A stretch of 12,722 bases of DNA. It comes from an uncultured Bacilli bacterium. Lineage in GTDB: Bacteria; Bacillota_I; Bacilli_A; RF39; UBA660. Made by a program: the position numbers and the translations under genes. Below the pieces are notes generated by a model, which worked only from the letters and a program-made list of their open reading frames with translations, was not told the DNA's origin and did no database searches. Numbering within the stretch: the first letter of the stretch is position 1; the number at the start of each line of letters is the position of its first letter. The stretch is taken from positions 1-12,722 of the forward strand of contig CALVXV010000018.1 of NCBI GenBank assembly GCA_944371685.1, in the 5' to 3' direction. Positions 11,805-12,722 of this stretch are shown piece after piece.

Positions 11805-12722
11805 GTATGAATTTACTGAACAGAAATAGTTTTGAAAGGTAATTTTTTCGTTTTTGTAAAGTTTATGTTTTGTTTTTAAGTTTTTAATTTTCTTGTATCT
11901 TGTTTGATTTGATAATTTAATAATTAGTTTTCCTTTTAATTTAAAATTATAACCTAGAAAAGTAAATCCGTGTTTTATGTTTGTGATTTCAGCTTTGTTA
12001 TTATTTAATTTCAAGCTATATTGTTCTAATTTGTGTTCTATTTGTTTTAAACAATATTTTAAATACTCTTTATCTTTATGAATTAAAATGAAGTCATCCA
12101 TATAACGAATCATATATTTAATTTTTAAATCATGAATAATATAATAATCGACTTCTGACAAATAATATGTAGATAGTATTTGTGAGGATAAGCCACCAAT
12201 AGGAAGTCCCTTACCTTTTTCATAATAAGGTATATTTTTTAAATCATTATTTTCTTTAATTACTTTTATCTTTTTGTTCACATATTCATAATCCGTACTA
12301 TCAATGATTTTACACACGATATCATATTCATCATTATCTAGTTTTCCTTTAAGCATACTTTTTAACTTATTATGGTCAATGGTATAAAAATATTTAGATA
12401 TATCCAATTTTAAAATGTAAAACTCACTATATTTTTTGTTTAAGTTTAAATATTTTTTTAATAATTTAATGCCATAGCTAGTGCCCATATTTTTCCTAGT
12501 GGCCACATTTCTAATGTCTAAATACTTTTCTAATTTGGGTATTAATATCGTTCTAGAAATATAGTGATTAATTAGTTTATCCACTAAATTTAAACTCATA
12601 ATAATTCGTTCTTTGGGTTCACATATTAGAAAAATATTATACTTCTCTTTATCAAAATTCTTTATTTTATTCAAAGCTCTAGTAATATTTTGGATTTTAT
12701 ATTTTTCAAAATTATATAATTT
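11796..12722 (-). CDS. Reverse transcriptase, DGR-like clade, 5' end outside the window
   Basis: The frame is open to the window edge, giving 308 visible residues; a TTG at 12674 is internal, since the 16 codons before it are open and protein-like. The RT blocks are in order: EPKERIIMSLNLVDKLINHY (35-54), VATRKNMGTSYGI, the first catalytic Asp D107 in LKLDISKYFYTIDH, LPIGGLSSQ (173-181), YMDD (207-210), a primer-grip-like FLGY (255-258), then a short basic tail. Ile-Gly-x-x-Ser-Gln in block 4, instead of Gln-Gly...Ser-Pro, is the mark of diversity-generating retroelement RTs and close relatives, not group II introns or retrons. The protein stops at NSYKK, where relatives usually continue Ser-Tyr-Lys-Gly-His-Leu-Lys for about 20 residues. 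No maturase or endonuclease domain is present, and no template or variable repeat is seen here. Its biological role is unknown. Confidence 0.85.
   Translation of the reverse strand, partial: KLYNFEKYKIQNITRALNKIKNFDKEKYNIFLICEPKERIIMSLNLVDKLINHYISRTILIPKLEKYLDIRNVATRKNMGTSYGIKLLKKYLNLNKKYSEFYILKLDISKYFYTIDHNKLKSMLKGKLDNDEYDIVCKIIDSTDYEYVNKKIKVIKENNDLKNIPYYEKGKGLPIGGLSSQILSTYYLSEVDYYIIHDLKIKYMIRYMDDFILIHKDKEYLKYCLKQIEHKLEQYSLKLNNNKAEITNIKHGFTFLGYNFKLKGKLIIKLSNQTRYKKIKNLKTKHKLYKNEKITFQNYFCSVNSYKK

Noticed and set aside
12672..12674. TTG as the start of the reverse transcriptase
   Set aside because: The frame remains open for 16 protein-like codons to the window edge, no ribosome site precedes the TTG, and the family needs more residues before the EPKER block; the true start is outside.
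11700..12722. Template/variable repeat pair for a diversity-generating retroelement
   Set aside because: No two long stretches differing at adenines were found in the window, and no lectin-type target gene is present. The upstream side could not be seen.
1..12722. CRISPR arrays, tRNA or rRNA genes, insertion sequences
   Set aside because: No regularly spaced repeats, no cloverleaf-like or rRNA segments, and no transposase frames or terminal inverted repeats were found on either strand.

Overview
The window is AT-rich and tightly packed, with every recognised gene on the minus strand, so transcription runs from high to low coordinates. Walled-cell genes (mbl, tagO), remnants of an endospore programme (spoIID, spoIIQ, a broken spoIIID), AAGGAGG/GGTGAT ribosome sites and the rpsF-ssb-rpsR order point to a low-GC member of Bacillota, class Bacilli, possibly an uncultured gut lineage near Erysipelotrichales or the RF39/Mollicutes border. 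That placement is inference. The standard code is in use: tryptophans are TGG. No gene here ends in TGA (11 TAA, 6 TAG, counting the spoIIID remnant).

Layout in transcription order. (1) 12722-11796: a reverse transcriptase with the Gly-Leu-Pro-Ile-Gly...Ser-Gln motif typical of diversity-generating-retroelement-like enzymes; its 5' end lies outside the window. (2) 11785-10655: the rpsF-ssb-rpsR operon, with its own promoter, a leader RNA that looks like the S6:S18 autoregulatory element, and a terminator. (3) 10653-8256: an operon of an RpiB-like isomerase, a DUF1146 membrane protein, spoIID and spoIIQ. (4) 8249-5925: a separately promoted and terminated two-gene unit, an AAA15/RloA-like ATPase and an RloB-like Toprim protein, resembling the AbiL abortive-infection pair. 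It sits between spoIIQ and spoIIID, and near-identical stop-codon/terminator sequences lie at both edges. (5) 5776-5539: a decayed spoIIID gene with an in-frame stop and a frameshift. (6) 5498-3008: mbl and an M18 aminopeptidase. (7) 2974-1297: a DUF4203-like membrane protein and tagO. (8) 1269-1: a YetF/DUF421 protein, a Nudix hydrolase and a doubtful fragment at the window edge.

Much of the core content serves the cell envelope: TagO starts wall-linked glycopolymers, Mbl guides sidewall growth, and SpoIID and SpoIIQ descend from the peptidoglycan machinery of engulfment. The conserved order spoIID-spoIIQ-spoIIID-mbl is still visible. However, SpoIIID, the mother-cell regulator, is broken, and spoIID and spoIIQ share one transcription unit with a housekeeping-type promoter. 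This fits a lineage that has stopped sporulating but kept some wall genes. The accessory items are the probable defence pair and the reverse transcriptase.

All intergenic gaps are short. The longest stretch without an intact gene, 5469-5938, holds the mbl promoter, the spoIIID remnant, an inverted repeat over its start codon and the rloB terminator. Every strong intrinsic terminator overlaps the stop codon of the gene it ends.
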